This document shows positions 40,369 to 49,692 of a DNA stretch of 64,000 bases, one piece after another. Within the stretch, counting starts at the first letter, position 1. Every line of letters starts with the position of its first letter. Below the pieces are notes generated by a model. It was not told the origin of the DNA. It was given only the letters and a program-made list of their open reading frames with translations, and ran no database searches. Position numbers and translations under genes: made by a program. This DNA comes from Pelistega ratti (GTDB lineage Bacteria > Pseudomonadota > Gammaproteobacteria > Burkholderiales > Burkholderiaceae_B): positions 1,178,001 to 1,242,000 of the forward strand of contig NZ_CP047165.1 of NCBI RefSeq assembly GCF_009833965.1, written 5' to 3'.

Positions 40369-40805
40369 GTACAGAATTTATTGATATTTGGACTGATGGT
40401 GCTTGTAAAGGCAACCCGGGTCCTGGCGGATGGGGGGCTGTTTTACAATATGGCCCCCATACAAAAGAAATTTATGGCGGAGAAAAAGAGACCACCAATA
40501 ACCGTATGGAAATGACAGCAGTTATTGAGGCATTAAAACTGCTTAAACGTCCTTGTAAAATCCGACTACATATTGATTCCCAATATGTTAAAAAGGGTAT
40601 AACCGAATGGATAGAAAACTGGAAGAAAAAAGGTTGGAAAACCGCAGATAAAAAACCCGTCAAAAATCAAGAACTGTGGCAAGCACTTGATACACTACGC
40701 CAGCAACACGACATCACTTGGATTTGGGTAAAAGGACACGCTGGTGATGTAGGTAATGAAAGAGCAGATGCCTTGGCAAACCAAGGCATTGCTGAGCTAG
40801 CTTGA
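40365..40805 (+). CDS. rnhA: Ribonuclease HI
   Basis: Degrades RNA in RNA-DNA hybrids. The 146 residues carry the DEDD catalytic set: Asp in [15 protein letters not shown], Glu in NNRMEMTA, Asp in LHIDSQYV, and Asp in NERADALAN, together with the basic protrusion [20 protein letters not shown] and WVKGHAG. Translationally coupled to the methyltransferase through an ATGA overlap. dnaQ, its usual neighbour in gammaproteobacteria, is not adjacent here. Confidence 0.98.
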   Translation: MSTEFIDIWTDGACKGNPGPGGWGAVLQYGPHTKEIYGGEKETTNNRMEMTAVIEALKLLKRPCKIRLHIDSQYVKKGITEWIENWKKKGWKTADKKPVKNQELWQALDTLRQQHDITWIWVKGHAGDVGNERADALANQGIAELA

Positions 40806-40809
40806 TGAT

Positions 40810-41031
40810 TTATTCAATACACCCTGCACGGCGAGCATGGACACGATAAGCATCTGCCGTGGTGTTTTCTTGATATTGCGCCAGAAAGTTTTCGCCTGGA
40901 TTACGTTTAACCGTAGGACTTTTAATAATATGTCCCATAATTTGAGCACATTCTGCTGTTTTTGTCTCATCAACAGGAGCATGAGTACACGCTGCTAATA
41001 AAACAATAAGGGGAAATATAATTTTTTTCAT
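40810..41031 (-). CDS. Small lipoprotein, unknown function
   Basis: A 73-residue protein with a lipoprotein signal peptide (KKIIFPLIVLLAACTHAP, lipidated Cys15). Its mature part contains two more cysteines (ECAQIMGHIIKSPTV and ARRAGCIE) that could form one disulfide in the periplasm. I do not recognise the family. Convergent with rnhA and separated from it by 4 bases. Confidence 0.7.
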   Translation of the reverse strand: MKKIIFPLIVLLAACTHAPVDETKTAECAQIMGHIIKSPTVKRNPGENFLAQYQENTTADAYRVHARRAGCIE

Positions 41032-41195
41032 TTATGCCTCTTTATACAAAAGATTTATCTATTTTACACGATTGTTTTTTGTAGTTGAGTAATTTTTATA
41101 GAATAGGGTTATCCTGTTTCAGAACAATCTATACCAAACTATATGACAAGAAATCATATCCTATTTCTACCTTCTATTTTTATCAATAAATAAAA

Positions 41196-41223
41196 CTTAT
41201 TATTACGTTAGCGTAACAATAAG
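41196..41223. promoter_or_regulatory. Hairpin/palindrome in the lipoprotein-arsC divergent promoter region
   Basis: CTTATT-A-TTACG (41196-41207) pairs with CGTAA-C-AATAAG (41212-41223), 11 of 12 positions with a TTAG loop. It is 72 bases before the arsC-like start. It could be an operator half-site pair or an RNA hairpin in a leader. Confidence 0.35.
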
Positions 41224-41295
41224 GATTTAGCCCCCTTTGCTATTTCTTCTCCTATCCACTACAATACTCTTTTTTACTAAAAGATTAAACTCACC

Positions 41296-41640
41296 ATGAC
41301 AAAAGTAACGATTTACCATAATCCCAAGTGTAGCACTTCTCGTAATACCTTAGCCTTAGTTAGAGAAGCAGGGATTGAACCAACTATTATTGAATACCTC
41401 AAAAATCCTCTTGATAAAGCAGGTATCGTACAAATTCTTAAAGATTCTGGTCTTAGTGCCAAAGCCCTTATTCGTACAAAAGAAACGTTATATCAAACAC
41501 TTAATTTAGATAACGCTACCGAAGAGCAACTTATTCAAGCTATGGTAGAGCATCCTGTCTTAATGAATCGTCCTATTGTTGTGACAGAAAAAGGAACACG
41601 CCTTGCTCGCCCAATTGAACTTGTCAAAGAGATTTTATAA
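41296..41640 (+). CDS. ArsC-family glutaredoxin-type arsenate reductase (YfgD-like)
   Basis: A 114-residue thioredoxin-fold protein. Catalytic Cys12 in YHNPKCSTSRNT and the three arginines expected to hold arsenate (Arg60, Arg92, Arg105) are present. It is shorter than plasmid ArsC and stands alone, with no arsB, acr3 or arsR nearby. This fits the chromosomal YfgD group, whose real substrate is uncertain. Confidence 0.88.
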   Translation: MTKVTIYHNPKCSTSRNTLALVREAGIEPTIIEYLKNPLDKAGIVQILKDSGLSAKALIRTKETLYQTLNLDNATEEQLIQAMVEHPVLMNRPIVVTEKGTRLARPIELVKEIL

Positions 41641-41707
41641 ACATAGCGGTATAAAATTTCTATTTTTAGAATAAAAGTATATTACCGCTCTTATACTTTG
41701 CTTAAGA

Positions 41708-41736
41708 AAACGAATACCTCTCTAAAGTATTCGTTT
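41708..41736. terminator. Bidirectional terminator between arsC-like gene and ychJ
   Basis: A 10-bp perfect stem AAACGAATAC/GTATTCGTTT (41708-41717 with 41727-41736), 9-base loop. It overlaps the last two bases of the ychJ stop codon and gives TTTT on the minus strand. Confidence 0.75.
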
Positions 41737-42127
41737 AACAAACAGTAGGATCTTTAAAGTACCATCGTTGAGCAATCTTAATAAAAGTAGAAACCTCATA
41801 ATGTACTTTTAGCTCGCCCTCCTCTTGATAATAGGCTTCAAACGTTACTTTCGCCTGATGTGTCCCTTGTAAGTGTTTTGTTTGTATTACCTTTAATCCT
41901 TGCCAATCAGTTTGTATACTCCATTGTCGAATTGCCTCATAATCAAGCTGTTTTTGTTGAATCGGTAATGTAGTTTGAATAATATAATCAATCTGGTGTA
42001 ATACATAAGCACTATAACGAGAACGCATAAGTTGCTCTGCTGCTTTAGGGAATTGCTGCCACAAATGAAACGGCTCACAACAGACAGTATATGGTTGATA
42101 TGAACCACAAGGACATTGTTTAGACAC
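41735..42127 (-). CDS. ychJ: YchJ family protein with SEC-C-type zinc motif
   Basis: A 130-residue protein of the UPF0225/YchJ family. The N-terminal zinc-binding motif CPCGSYQPYTVCCEPFH, then the conserved AEQLMRSRYSAYVLHQIDYIIQTT and a C-terminal NTF2-like beta region (VTFEAYYQEEG to WYFKDPT). Function is not established. The short length keeps only the N-terminal SEC-C motif; the E. coli protein has a second one at the C-terminus. Confidence 0.88.
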   Translation of the reverse strand: MSKQCPCGSYQPYTVCCEPFHLWQQFPKAAEQLMRSRYSAYVLHQIDYIIQTTLPIQQKQLDYEAIRQWSIQTDWQGLKVIQTKHLQGTHQAKVTFEAYYQEEGELKVHYEVSTFIKIAQRWYFKDPTVC

Positions 42128-42226
42128 GTTTTTTTCCTATTATTAAGACACGATACCTTATATTAAACCGATATATTTCAAAAGTGATATACCTAGATGC
42201 TACCTTAGTACCAATAGTCATCGTCT

Positions 42227-42556
42227 CTAATGACTTACCGTTTTTGAAAAAACATTGATAATAATAACACCTGCTAAGATAAAACCTAAACCAATGATAG
42301 CAGGTATATCTAATGTTTGTTTATATAAGAAATATCCGATAATAGCGAGTAGGACTATCCCTGCACCAGACCAAATAGCATAAGCAATACCAAGTGGAAT
42401 TTGTCGTAAAGCAAGTGATAACATATAAAAACAAATAATATAGCTCATCACTGTTATTACACTTGCTCCTAATTTAGTAAATCCATTAGAAGCTTGTAAG
42501 GCAGAAGTAGCAATAATTTCAAAACAAATAGCTATCGCTAAATATACCCATGACAT
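42227..42556 (-). CDS. Small multidrug resistance (SMR) efflux protein, EmrE/QacE-like
   Basis: A 109-residue inner-membrane protein with four hydrophobic helices that works as a dimer exporting cationic compounds against protons. The essential glutamate of TM1 is in AIAICFEIIATSALQAS (Glu13). GIAYAIWSGAGIVLLAIIGYFLYKQ carries the family TM3 signature. I chose ATG 42556, with GGAG six bases upstream, over the TTG-initiated longer frame. Confidence 0.93.
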   Translation of the reverse strand: MSWVYLAIAICFEIIATSALQASNGFTKLGASVITVMSYIICFYMLSLALRQIPLGIAYAIWSGAGIVLLAIIGYFLYKQTLDIPAIIGLGFILAGVIIINVFSKTVSH

Positions 42557-42664
42557 AAAATTCTCCAAAGAATAACCAAGCTCGTATTATAACCATTTTG
42601 CCCCTATTAATAATTTTTAGAAATGATATAGTTGCAAGGCACAAAAACTATCTCATCCTCATAC

Positions 42665-42700
42665 TAAAAAAGGTAAACCTTCATAAAAGATTTACCTTTT
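42665..42700 (-). terminator. Terminator downstream of the nitroreductase gene
   Basis: AAAAGGTAAA pairs with TTTACCTTTT (42667-42676 with 42691-42700), and the minus strand continues into a T-run. 62 bases past the stop. Confidence 0.65.
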
Positions 42701-42762
42701 AAGCAAATGATTCATTTATTGTTTTATATACTTCTACAATAAGGACGCATTTAATAAGTATA

Positions 42763-43368
42763 TTATACACCAAATACTTTAAAACGTTCTTCGTCATTTA
42801 AGTATTCTTTTTGACCAGCTGCTGCTTCAATACTACCAAATGGCATTTGAGCACGTAGTTTCCAAGAGCTTGGGATACCCCATTGTTGAGCAACTACCTC
42901 ATCAATTAGAGGATTGTAGTGTTGAATACTGGCACCAATACCTTTTTCAGCTAAAGCTACCCAAACTGCATATTGAGCAATACCACTTGCCTGTTCTGAC
43001 CAAATAGGGAAATTCTCAGCATAAGGGGGAAATTGATTTTGGAGATTTTTAATGGTCTCTTGCTCTTCAAAGAAAAGAACAGTACCAAACCCAGCTTTGA
43101 ATGCACCATTAATTTTTTGTTCAGTATTAGCAAAAGCATCTGCTGGTACAACATTACGAAGAATATCTAATGTAGTGTTCCAAAGTTTTTCATGTGCTTC
43201 ACCAAATAACACAACAACACGCGAAGTTTGCGAATTAAATGCAGAAGGGGCTTCTTTTACCGTATTTTTAATCAGTTCAACAATTGCTGTTTTCTCTAAT
43301 TGAACATTTTTCCCTAAAGCATAAATAGAACGGCGTTGTTTTTGTAAATCATAAAATGTTTGGCTCAT
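42763..43368 (-). CDS. Nitroreductase family protein
   Basis: A 201-residue FMN-dependent oxidoreductase of the group with the N-terminal RRSIYALGKNVQL, APSAFNSQTSRVVVLFGE and C-terminal MPFGSIEAAAGQKEYL. These are the FMN-phosphate and ring contacts of the small, dimeric NfnB/YdfN-like nitroreductases. The natural substrate is not known; quinones or nitro compounds are reduced by relatives. It has an AAGGA ribosome binding site and its own terminator. Confidence 0.9.
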   Translation of the reverse strand: MSQTFYDLQKQRRSIYALGKNVQLEKTAIVELIKNTVKEAPSAFNSQTSRVVVLFGEAHEKLWNTTLDILRNVVPADAFANTEQKINGAFKAGFGTVLFFEEQETIKNLQNQFPPYAENFPIWSEQASGIAQYAVWVALAEKGIGASIQHYNPLIDEVVAQQWGIPSSWKLRAQMPFGSIEAAAGQKEYLNDEERFKVFGV

Positions 43369-43472
43369 CTTAGTTCCTTTTTAATAATCTATTTAAAAAT
43401 TATCTCTGTTAAATAAACAGAAGTATTTTGCATGAATAGATAAATGAAATCAATAGTCTTATAAGGAACATA

Positions 43473-43493
43473 TCATTAACTATTAGTTAATGA
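43473..43493. repeat. 9-bp palindrome between cysA and the nitroreductase gene
   Basis: TCATTAACT and AGTTAATGA with a 3-base centre (43473-43481 with 43485-43493), 24 bases past cysA and 105 bases upstream of the nitroreductase start. No T-run, so an operator for the nitroreductase is as likely as a terminator. Confidence 0.35.
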
Positions 43494-43516
43494 TTAAACA
43501 ATTTTATACGATTTAA

Positions 43517-44581
43517 CTATCTACTTTTAGGGAAAAATTGTATAAACTTAGGTGTTAAATACACTAAATCATCCACTTTAAACGTGCTTGATACATCAGT
43601 TTGTACCTCAATAAAACGATAGGTACTCGGTTCTAAAATAGTTAAACGTAAAAAAGCACCGACATCATGAATATGTTTAATCACACCTTGTAGCATAGCC
43701 TCTTGCTTATCTTGAGAAATAGTCCATTGATACGGACGGATATAAGCCGTAACAGCTGTTCCTACTGGGGTATCAGATAATAAATGTTCTTTATCTAGCT
43801 TATAGCGATATTGTTTATAGCACCAAGTGTTATCCGCTATTATCTCCCCTTCAAAAGCATTTACCTCCCCAATAAACTCTGTAACAAATGCGGTTTTAGG
43901 CGAATGTTGTAATGTACTTGCATCACCAATTTGCTCAATATTACCATGGTTCATTACCACAATTTGATCTGATATTTCTAATGCTTCTTCTTGATCATGT
44001 GTCACCAATAAACTCGTAATATGTAGCTCTTGATGAATATCTCGTAACCATTGACGTAACTCTTTGCGTACCTTAGCATCTAAAGCACCAAAGGGTTCAT
44101 CTAAAAGTAAGATTTTAGGTTCTACAGCAAGTGAACGAGCCAAGGCAACACGTTGCCGTTGTCCTCCCGATAACTGATGGGGTAAGGCATGAGCAACATG
44201 AGGTAGTTGAATAAGTTTGAGTAAATGATGTACTTTTTCACGAATTTCATCCTTAGAAGGACGTAATTTTCTCGGTAAAACATTTAAACCAAAAGCAATA
44301 TTTTCAAAAACTGACATATGCCGAAATAAAGCATAGTTTTGAAACATAAACCCAATATGCCTATCTTGTACTTTTTGATGCGTTACATCTTGTTCATGTA
44401 GAAAAATTTGACCGCTATCCGCTGTTTCCAAACCGGCAATAATCCGTAAAAGCGTTGTTTTTCCACAGCCAGATGGCCCAAGCAAAGAGACCAAAGAGCC
44501 TGTTTTCACTTGTAAATCAATGTTCTTTAAGGCATGAAAATCACCAAAAAACTTATTAATCTGTTTAACTTCAATACTCAT
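43517..44581 (-). CDS. cysA: Sulfate/thiosulfate ABC transporter, ATP-binding subunit
   Basis: ATPase of the sulfate importer, 354 residues. Walker [11 protein letters not shown]-loop region [20 protein letters not shown], signature [15 protein letters not shown], Walker [13 protein letters not shown] and the switch His in [11 protein letters not shown] are present. The C-terminal third is the regulatory TOBE-like domain. The last gene of sbp-cysT-cysW-cysA, 10 bases after cysW. Confidence 0.96.
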   Translation of the reverse strand: MSIEVKQINKFFGDFHALKNIDLQVKTGSLVSLLGPSGCGKTTLLRIIAGLETADSGQIFLHEQDVTHQKVQDRHIGFMFQNYALFRHMSVFENIAFGLNVLPRKLRPSKDEIREKVHHLLKLIQLPHVAHALPHQLSGGQRQRVALARSLAVEPKILLLDEPFGALDAKVRKELRQWLRDIHQELHITSLLVTHDQEEALEISDQIVVMNHGNIEQIGDASTLQHSPKTAFVTEFIGEVNAFEGEIIADNTWCYKQYRYKLDKEHLLSDTPVGTAVTAYIRPYQWTISQDKQEAMLQGVIKHIHDVGAFLRLTILEPSTYRFIEVQTDVSSTFKVDDLVYLTPKFIQFFPKSR

Positions 44582-44591
44582 AATCTTTATT

Positions 44592-45446
44592 TTATTTGTT
44601 TAAATGGATAGTATCTTTTCGATGTTGAAGGTATGTGAGCAAATGCTGCAAAAGCAATGTCAGTAATGCTAAAAAGGCTAATAAACTGGCACAAGCAAAT
44701 GCCCCAACAAAGTTATATTCGTTATAAAGGATCTCTACTTGCAAAGGTATTGTATTCGTTAAACCACGGATATGCCCTGATACTACACTAACAGCACCAA
44801 ACTCACCCATTGCTCGTGCATTAGTAAGAATTAAGCCATACAAAAGTGCCCATTTTATATTTGGTAAGGTAACTTTCCAAAAAATTTTCCAAGCAGAAGC
44901 ACCTAAAATTAATGCTGCCTGCTCTTCTTGATCACCTTGACTTTGCATAAGAGGGATAATCTCTCTTGCCACAAAAGGAAACGTAACAAACAAAGTCGCT
45001 AGTACAATACCGGGAACAGCAAAAATAACCTGAATACCATATGATTCTAACCATCCTCCAACATAACTATTTACGCCAAATAGCAACACAAACATAAGAC
45101 CAGCTACGACAGGAGAGACGGCAAAGGGTAAATCTAATAAAGTGGTAAAAAACTGTTTTCCTCTAAAATCATAGCGTGTTAATAACCATGCTATCGCAAT
45201 ACCAATTACTGCATTTAAGGGGACAACAATCGCTGCTGTTAATAACGTTAGCTTAATAGCTGCTAAGGCATCAGGATCATTCAAAGCCGCCCAATATAAA
45301 TCTAATCCTTTATTTAATGCCTCCGTAAAAATAGAAATAAGCGGAATAATCAACATCACTAAAAGGAATAGACAAACAACACCTATTAAACTATATTGCA
45401 CCCATTTTGGCTCAGTTGCTTTATGGGACTGGGATACCGTTCTCAT
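44592..45446 (-). CDS. cysW: Sulfate ABC transporter permease CysW
   Basis: Inner-membrane permease subunit, 284 residues, six hydrophobic segments. The EAA coupling loop that contacts CysA reads [26 protein letters not shown]. Its start overlaps the cysT stop by four bases (ATGA), so the two permeases are translationally coupled. The family-typical [14 protein letters not shown] is present. Confidence 0.95.
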   Translation of the reverse strand: MRTVSQSHKATEPKWVQYSLIGVVCLFLLVMLIIPLISIFTEALNKGLDLYWAALNDPDALAAIKLTLLTAAIVVPLNAVIGIAIAWLLTRYDFRGKQFFTTLLDLPFAVSPVVAGLMFVLLFGVNSYVGGWLESYGIQVIFAVPGIVLATLFVTFPFVAREIIPLMQSQGDQEEQAALILGASAWKIFWKVTLPNIKWALLYGLILTNARAMGEFGAVSVVSGHIRGLTNTIPLQVEILYNEYNFVGAFACASLLAFLALLTLLLQHLLTYLQHRKDTIHLNK

Positions 45447-46276
45447 ACTCTTGCCCCTAAACGTTTACTTAGTAACCATTGTGCTTTATTAAATATAAAT
45501 AAAATCACAAAAGAAATTACCAACATAAAGAGAGCAATAGCTGAAGCCCCCTGTGTATCAAACATCTCTAATTTACTCGTAATAATGACAGGTAAAATTT
45601 CAGAACTAAAAGGAATATTCCCTGCAATAAAAATCACTGAACCATATTCACCGGTTGCTCGTGCAAATGCCATACCCGATCCCATCACCAAAGCAGGTAA
45701 TAACTCAGGTAAAATCACTCTTCTAAAAATAGTTAAAGAACCGGCCCCCAATGTTTGAGCGGCTTCCTCAAACTCAACAGATAAATCTTCTAGCACTGGC
45801 TGAACTGCCCGAACAATAAAGGGTAAACTCACTACTACCAATGCTAACCAAATACCTATCGGCGTAAAGGCTATTTTAAAGTTAAACCATTTACCTAACC
45901 ATCCATTAGGTGCATATAACGTTGCTAAGGCAATCCCTGTTACAGCTGTCGGTAAAGCAAAGGGTAAATCTACCAAGGCATTAATGAGTCCTTTTCCAAA
46001 AAATTGATACCGCACAATTACCCATGCAATTAATGTACCAAAAATTACATTCGTTAATACGGCTAAAAATGATATTTTCAATGTTAAATAAATAGCCGAT
46101 AAAACTTGCGGATGAGTAATGGTTGAATAAAAAGTCTTCCATCCCATCCCCCAAGTGCTATACGCCAGCATAGCAAAGGGGATAACGACCATTAAAGAAA
46201 GGCTAAAGAGACTAATCCCAAAACTTAGACCAAATCCCGGTAATATGGCACGCGATTTTAAAAACATAAATATCAA
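45443..46276 (-). CDS. cysT: Sulfate ABC transporter permease CysT
   Basis: The other permease subunit (also called CysU), 277 residues with six hydrophobic segments. PGFGLSFGISLFSLSLMVVIPFAML is the usual N-terminal helix, and the EAA loop is EEAAQTLGAGSLTIFRRVILPELLP. It follows sbp after 9 bases. Confidence 0.95.
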   Translation of the reverse strand: MIFMFLKSRAILPGFGLSFGISLFSLSLMVVIPFAMLAYSTWGMGWKTFYSTITHPQVLSAIYLTLKISFLAVLTNVIFGTLIAWVIVRYQFFGKGLINALVDLPFALPTAVTGIALATLYAPNGWLGKWFNFKIAFTPIGIWLALVVVSLPFIVRAVQPVLEDLSVEFEEAAQTLGAGSLTIFRRVILPELLPALVMGSGMAFARATGEYGSVIFIAGNIPFSSEILPVIITSKLEMFDTQGASAIALFMLVISFVILFIFNKAQWLLSKRLGARV

Positions 46277-46285
46277 TCTGCGCTA

Positions 46286-47293
46286 TTAAGGTTGCTGAAT
46301 CTGGTCAAAAACACCACCATCAGCAAAATAGGTTTTCATAATCTCAGGCCATGAGCCAAAAACATCATTGGCACGGAAAGTTTCCATAGCAGGGAAGCGT
46401 TCTTTATATTTTGCTAAGATATCAGGATTACTCGGACGTAAATAAAGGCTAGCCGCTAACTCTTGTGCGGGTTCACTCCATAAATAATCAAGATATGCTT
46501 TTGCAATGTCGGCAGAACCCTTTTGTGCAACTACCGTATCCACAACAGCAACTGGATTTTCCGCTTTAATAGAGTATGTTGGATACACTAACTCAAATTC
46601 GTTTTCGCCAAATTCCTTAGCCGCCATATTCGCTTCATTTTCAAATGTTAATAATGCATCACCTATATTACGTTTTACAAATGTTGTTGTCGCAGCACGT
46701 CCGCCATTATCAAGCACAGGTACATTTTTAAATAAAGCTTTTACATATGCTTTTGCTTTATCATGATCATCATTATTTGCTTTAAGTGCAGCACTATATG
46801 CGGCTAAGAACGAATAGCGACCATTGCCTGATGTTTTGGGGTTAGCAATAATAACCTGTACCCCTTCTTTTGTCAGATCAGTCCAGTCTTGAATATTTTT
46901 AGGATTGCCTTTACGCACTAAAAAAACGGTTGCACTCGTAAAGGGTACCGCATGATTAGGAAATTCTTTATCCCAACCAGCGTGGATTAGTCCTTTACTT
47001 TCTAATAACTCAACATCAGAGCTTTGATTCATCGTGACAACATCTGCCTGTAAACCATTTGCCACACTTAATGCCTGCTTGCTTGATCCACCATGAGACT
47101 GTTGAATATTAAGCGTAGCCCCATTATGTTTAGCAGCATATTCTTTGAGAAAAAGAGGGTTATATTCTTTATAAAAATCACGCATCACATCGTAAGATAC
47201 GTTTAAAAAATTTTTTTGAGCAGACTGTGCCACTACTGAGCCAACTAAGCTAGCACCAATCACTAATACAGAAAGCTTTTTTAGTAATGTCAT
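46286..47293 (-). CDS. sbp: Periplasmic sulfate-binding protein
   Basis: Substrate-binding protein delivering sulfate (possibly thiosulfate) to CysTWA. It has 335 residues with a cleavable signal peptide (about residues 1-22, ending VVAQ). Typical Sbp/CysP segments are NVSYDVMRDFYKEYN, QSHGGSSKQALSVANG, DVVTMNQSSDVELL and NPKTSGNGRYSFLAAY. Sbp and CysP are hard to separate by eye. First gene of the operon. Confidence 0.94.
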   Translation of the reverse strand: MTLLKKLSVLVIGASLVGSVVAQSAQKNFLNVSYDVMRDFYKEYNPLFLKEYAAKHNGATLNIQQSHGGSSKQALSVANGLQADVVTMNQSSDVELLESKGLIHAGWDKEFPNHAVPFTSATVFLVRKGNPKNIQDWTDLTKEGVQVIIANPKTSGNGRYSFLAAYSAALKANNDDHDKAKAYVKALFKNVPVLDNGGRAATTTFVKRNIGDALLTFENEANMAAKEFGENEFELVYPTYSIKAENPVAVVDTVVAQKGSADIAKAYLDYLWSEPAQELAASLYLRPSNPDILAKYKERFPAMETFRANDVFGSWPEIMKTYFADGGVFDQIQQP

Positions 47294-47661
47294 TTATATA
47301 TGTCCTAATAAAAGTTATTTTGAATAAAGAGACTATACAAAATTTCGAGCCTATTTGCTCAATTGATTTATTCTAATCTTATAATTTGCAGTTATATAAA
47401 ATATTTTCTATTTTCTTATTTTAATATAAAATTAAGTGATATAGCGGAAAATAATACGTACAATTTTTCCTCTTATATCCTTAACCATGTCCTATTAATA
47501 AGGTTTTATATCACACTATTTTCATATACCCTATGACAGACTAATTACTAAAACTGATAAAAATCATTGTGTTTTATGAATAAAGTGATCTAAACTTTAC
47601 AAGCAACTTATAACGATTTACCCTATTTTTATAGATACACTTAAATTTATCCTCTCAATAG
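47294..47661. other. Intergenic region upstream of the sulfate-transport operon
   Basis: A very AT-rich stretch of about 370 bases between sbp and the terminator of the NRAMP-like gene. It should hold the sbp promoter and any CysB site, but I cannot place either with confidence. No RNA gene or open frame is seen. Confidence 0.4.
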
Positions 47662-47689
47662 AAAACCCACCTATTTCTAAGTGGGTTTT
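47662..47689 (-). terminator. Terminator of the pxp operon
   Basis: A perfect 9-bp stem AAAACCCAC/GTGGGTTTT (47662-47670 with 47681-47689), 10-base loop, T-run on the minus strand, 32 bases after the NRAMP-like gene. Confidence 0.75.
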
Positions 47690-47721
47690 GGCAGCTAATC
47701 CGCTATAAAATCATCAAGAGA

Positions 47722-48915
47722 TTATACAAACAACTTCCCAAAAGATTCATAAAGCGTTTTAATACTAAGTATTCCCATAGCAATTACCACTATCCAACCA
47801 CTTAGTGTCATCCATACAGGGTGTTTATAGTTTCCAACAATATGATGATTACTTGCTGCTAATAAGATTAAACCTAGTGCAATCGGTAGAATAAAACCAT
47901 TTAATGTTCCTACCAGTATTAAAACTTTTTCTGGTTTACCAATCGCTACCAATACAATTGTTGAAATCACAATAAAAGCAATAATCCATTGATTACGGTA
48001 TTTTGCAACAACTGAACTAAAACCAGAGATAAAAGACACAGAAGTATAGGCAGCCCCAATGACTGAAGTAATAGATGCCGCCCAAATCACAATACCAAAA
48101 ATGATTTTTCCTGCACTACCAGCTACATAAGCAAAAGGGGTTTCTGCAGGATTTCCTGCGTTTAATGCAATCCCCTTACTAACGACACCCAATACAGCTA
48201 AAAAGAGAATAACACGCATGATAGAAGCAATCAAAATTGCCGTAACCGAACTGCGGCTGACTTCAGGTAATGCTCTTTCTCCTTGAATACCTGCATCTAA
48301 TAAACGATGGGCTCCTGCAAAAGTAATATAGCCCCCTACCGTTCCGCCTACCAAGGTAACAATAGTGATGGGATTAATTTGTTCAGGGATAAAGGTACGA
48401 TGAAGTGCATCTGCTACAGGTGGATCTGTTTTAAACATCACATAAAGCGTTAAGGCAATCATCACAAAACCCATTAATTGCGCAAAACGATCCATTACAA
48501 TACCCGCTTCTTTTCGTAAGAAAACTAGGATTGCCACAATACCACTAATCACTGCCCCCAATTCAGGAGAGAGTCCAAAAATAGAATTTAATCCTAATCC
48601 TGCTCCACCCACATTACCAATATTAAAGGCTAAACCACCCATGACAACTAAAGCAGAAAGAAAATAACCAGCACCGGGAAACACCGTATTTGCAATTTCT
48701 TGTGCACGCTTACCCGATACAACAATAATTCGCCAAATATTTAGCTGAGCCCCAATATCTAATAAAATAGAGATTAAAATTACAAAACCAAAACTAGCTA
48801 ATAACTCATTCGTAAAAGTAGCCGTTTGTGTTAAAAACCCTGGGCCAATTGCTGATGTCGCCATCAGAAAAGCAGCACCTAGCACCGCATTACGGCGTTG
48901 AGAGCCTGATGACAT
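47722..48915 (-). CDS. NRAMP-fold transporter without metal-site motifs, linked to 5-oxoprolinase
   Basis: A 397-residue membrane protein with about eleven hydrophobic helices and an NRAMP-like (LeuT-fold) layout. True NRAMP metal carriers have DPGN in TM1 and MPH in TM6. Here TM1 reads SAIGPGFLTQ (residues 21-30, so GPGF) and TM6 reads GGYITFAGAHR (residues 194-204), so the metal-coordinating Asp, Asn and Met are absent. It lies 39 bases downstream of pxpA, and B. subtilis has the same association (ycsG beside pxpA). A role in moving 5-oxoproline or a related acid is an inference; divalent metal transport is unlikely. Confidence 0.85.
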   Translation of the reverse strand: MSSGSQRRNAVLGAAFLMATSAIGPGFLTQTATFTNELLASFGFVILISILLDIGAQLNIWRIIVVSGKRAQEIANTVFPGAGYFLSALVVMGGLAFNIGNVGGAGLGLNSIFGLSPELGAVISGIVAILVFLRKEAGIVMDRFAQLMGFVMIALTLYVMFKTDPPVADALHRTFIPEQINPITIVTLVGGTVGGYITFAGAHRLLDAGIQGERALPEVSRSSVTAILIASIMRVILFLAVLGVVSKGIALNAGNPAETPFAYVAGSAGKIIFGIVIWAASITSVIGAAYTSVSFISGFSSVVAKYRNQWIIAFIVISTIVLVAIGKPEKVLILVGTLNGFILPIALGLILLAASNHHIVGNYKHPVWMTLSGWIVVIAMGILSIKTLYESFGKLFV

Positions 48916-48954
48916 AAAAATACCTCCGTAAATTAAATAAATCCTATCGTTTCA

Positions 48955-49692
48955 CTACGCTGTAATAACAATATGATGTTTTTGTAATTCCGCTACGATT
49001 CGTTGTGCAAAAAGTAAGGAATGCTCATTATCGCCATGTAGGCAAATACTATCTGCCTTAACAGGAACAAAACTTCCATCTATCGCTCGAACCTTTTCTT
49101 CCATCACCATCTGTAGCACTTGTGTAATAGCCTCTTCATCTGATTCAACCATTGCATTAGGTTGATTGCGTGGCACTAATGAACCATCTGGCATATAGTG
49201 ACGATCAGCAAATACTTCTGAAATAGTGGCTAAGCCCTCTTCTTCTGCAACACGCAACATCAGACTCCCCGCCAATCCCATCAGTTTTAATTGAGGGTTA
49301 AATTGTTGAATTGTTCTGACAATTAATTGTGATAATGCGGTATCTTTTGCTGCTTGGTTATACAATGCACCATGTGGTTTAACATAGCTAATCGCTATTC
49401 CTTGTGCATCCGCAATCGCTTTTAAAGCTCCTAACTGATACCTCAAATACGCCATTAATGCTTGAGGTGCTAGTTGCATCGCCGTACGCCCAAAATTTTC
49501 CCGATCAGGAAAACTTGGATGCGCACCTATACGAACATTATTTTCTTTAGCAAATTTCACTGCTTTGTGCATTTCTACTGCATTTCCAGCATGAAGACCA
49601 CAGGCAATATTGGCAGATGACAATAATTTTAATAATGCCTCATCATAGGGAAACCCTTCTGCAATATCTGCATTTAAATCAATACGTTTCAT
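48955..49692 (-). CDS. pxpA: 5-oxoprolinase subunit PxpA
   Basis: LamB/YcsF-family subunit of the ATP-dependent 5-oxoprolinase that opens 5-oxoproline to glutamate. About 245 residues from ATG 49692, with GGAG eight bases upstream; earlier TTG codons are less likely. Conserved stretches are [49 protein letters not shown] and [17 protein letters not shown]. The start overlaps the end of pxpC by 14 bases. Confidence 0.95.
   Translation of the reverse strand: MKRIDLNADIAEGFPYDEALLKLLSSANIACGLHAGNAVEMHKAVKFAKENNVRIGAHPSFPDRENFGRTAMQLAPQALMAYLRYQLGALKAIADAQGIAISYVKPHGALYNQAAKDTALSQLIVRTIQQFNPQLKLMGLAGSLMLRVAEEEGLATISEVFADRHYMPDGSLVPRNQPNAMVESDEEAITQVLQMVMEEKVRAIDGSFVPVKADSICLHGDNEHSLLFAQRIVAELQKHHIVITA

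Noticed and set aside
40768..40789. Perfect 9-bp inverted repeat with CAAA loop near the end of rnhA
   Set aside because: It lies in conserved coding sequence ([10 protein letters not shown]) and no T-run follows, so it is not a terminator.
41296..41640. Arsenic-resistance operon
   Set aside because: Only a lone ArsC-like gene is present; arsR, arsB or acr3 are missing, so an operon is not supported.
47556..47567. Partial Fur-like GATAAAAATCATT upstream of sbp
   Set aside because: Only a fragment resembles the consensus, spacing is wrong, and sulfate uptake is not expected to be iron-regulated.
47722..48915. Ordinary NRAMP manganese/iron importer
   Set aside because: The DPGN and MPH metal-binding motifs are absent and the gene is tied to pxpABC.
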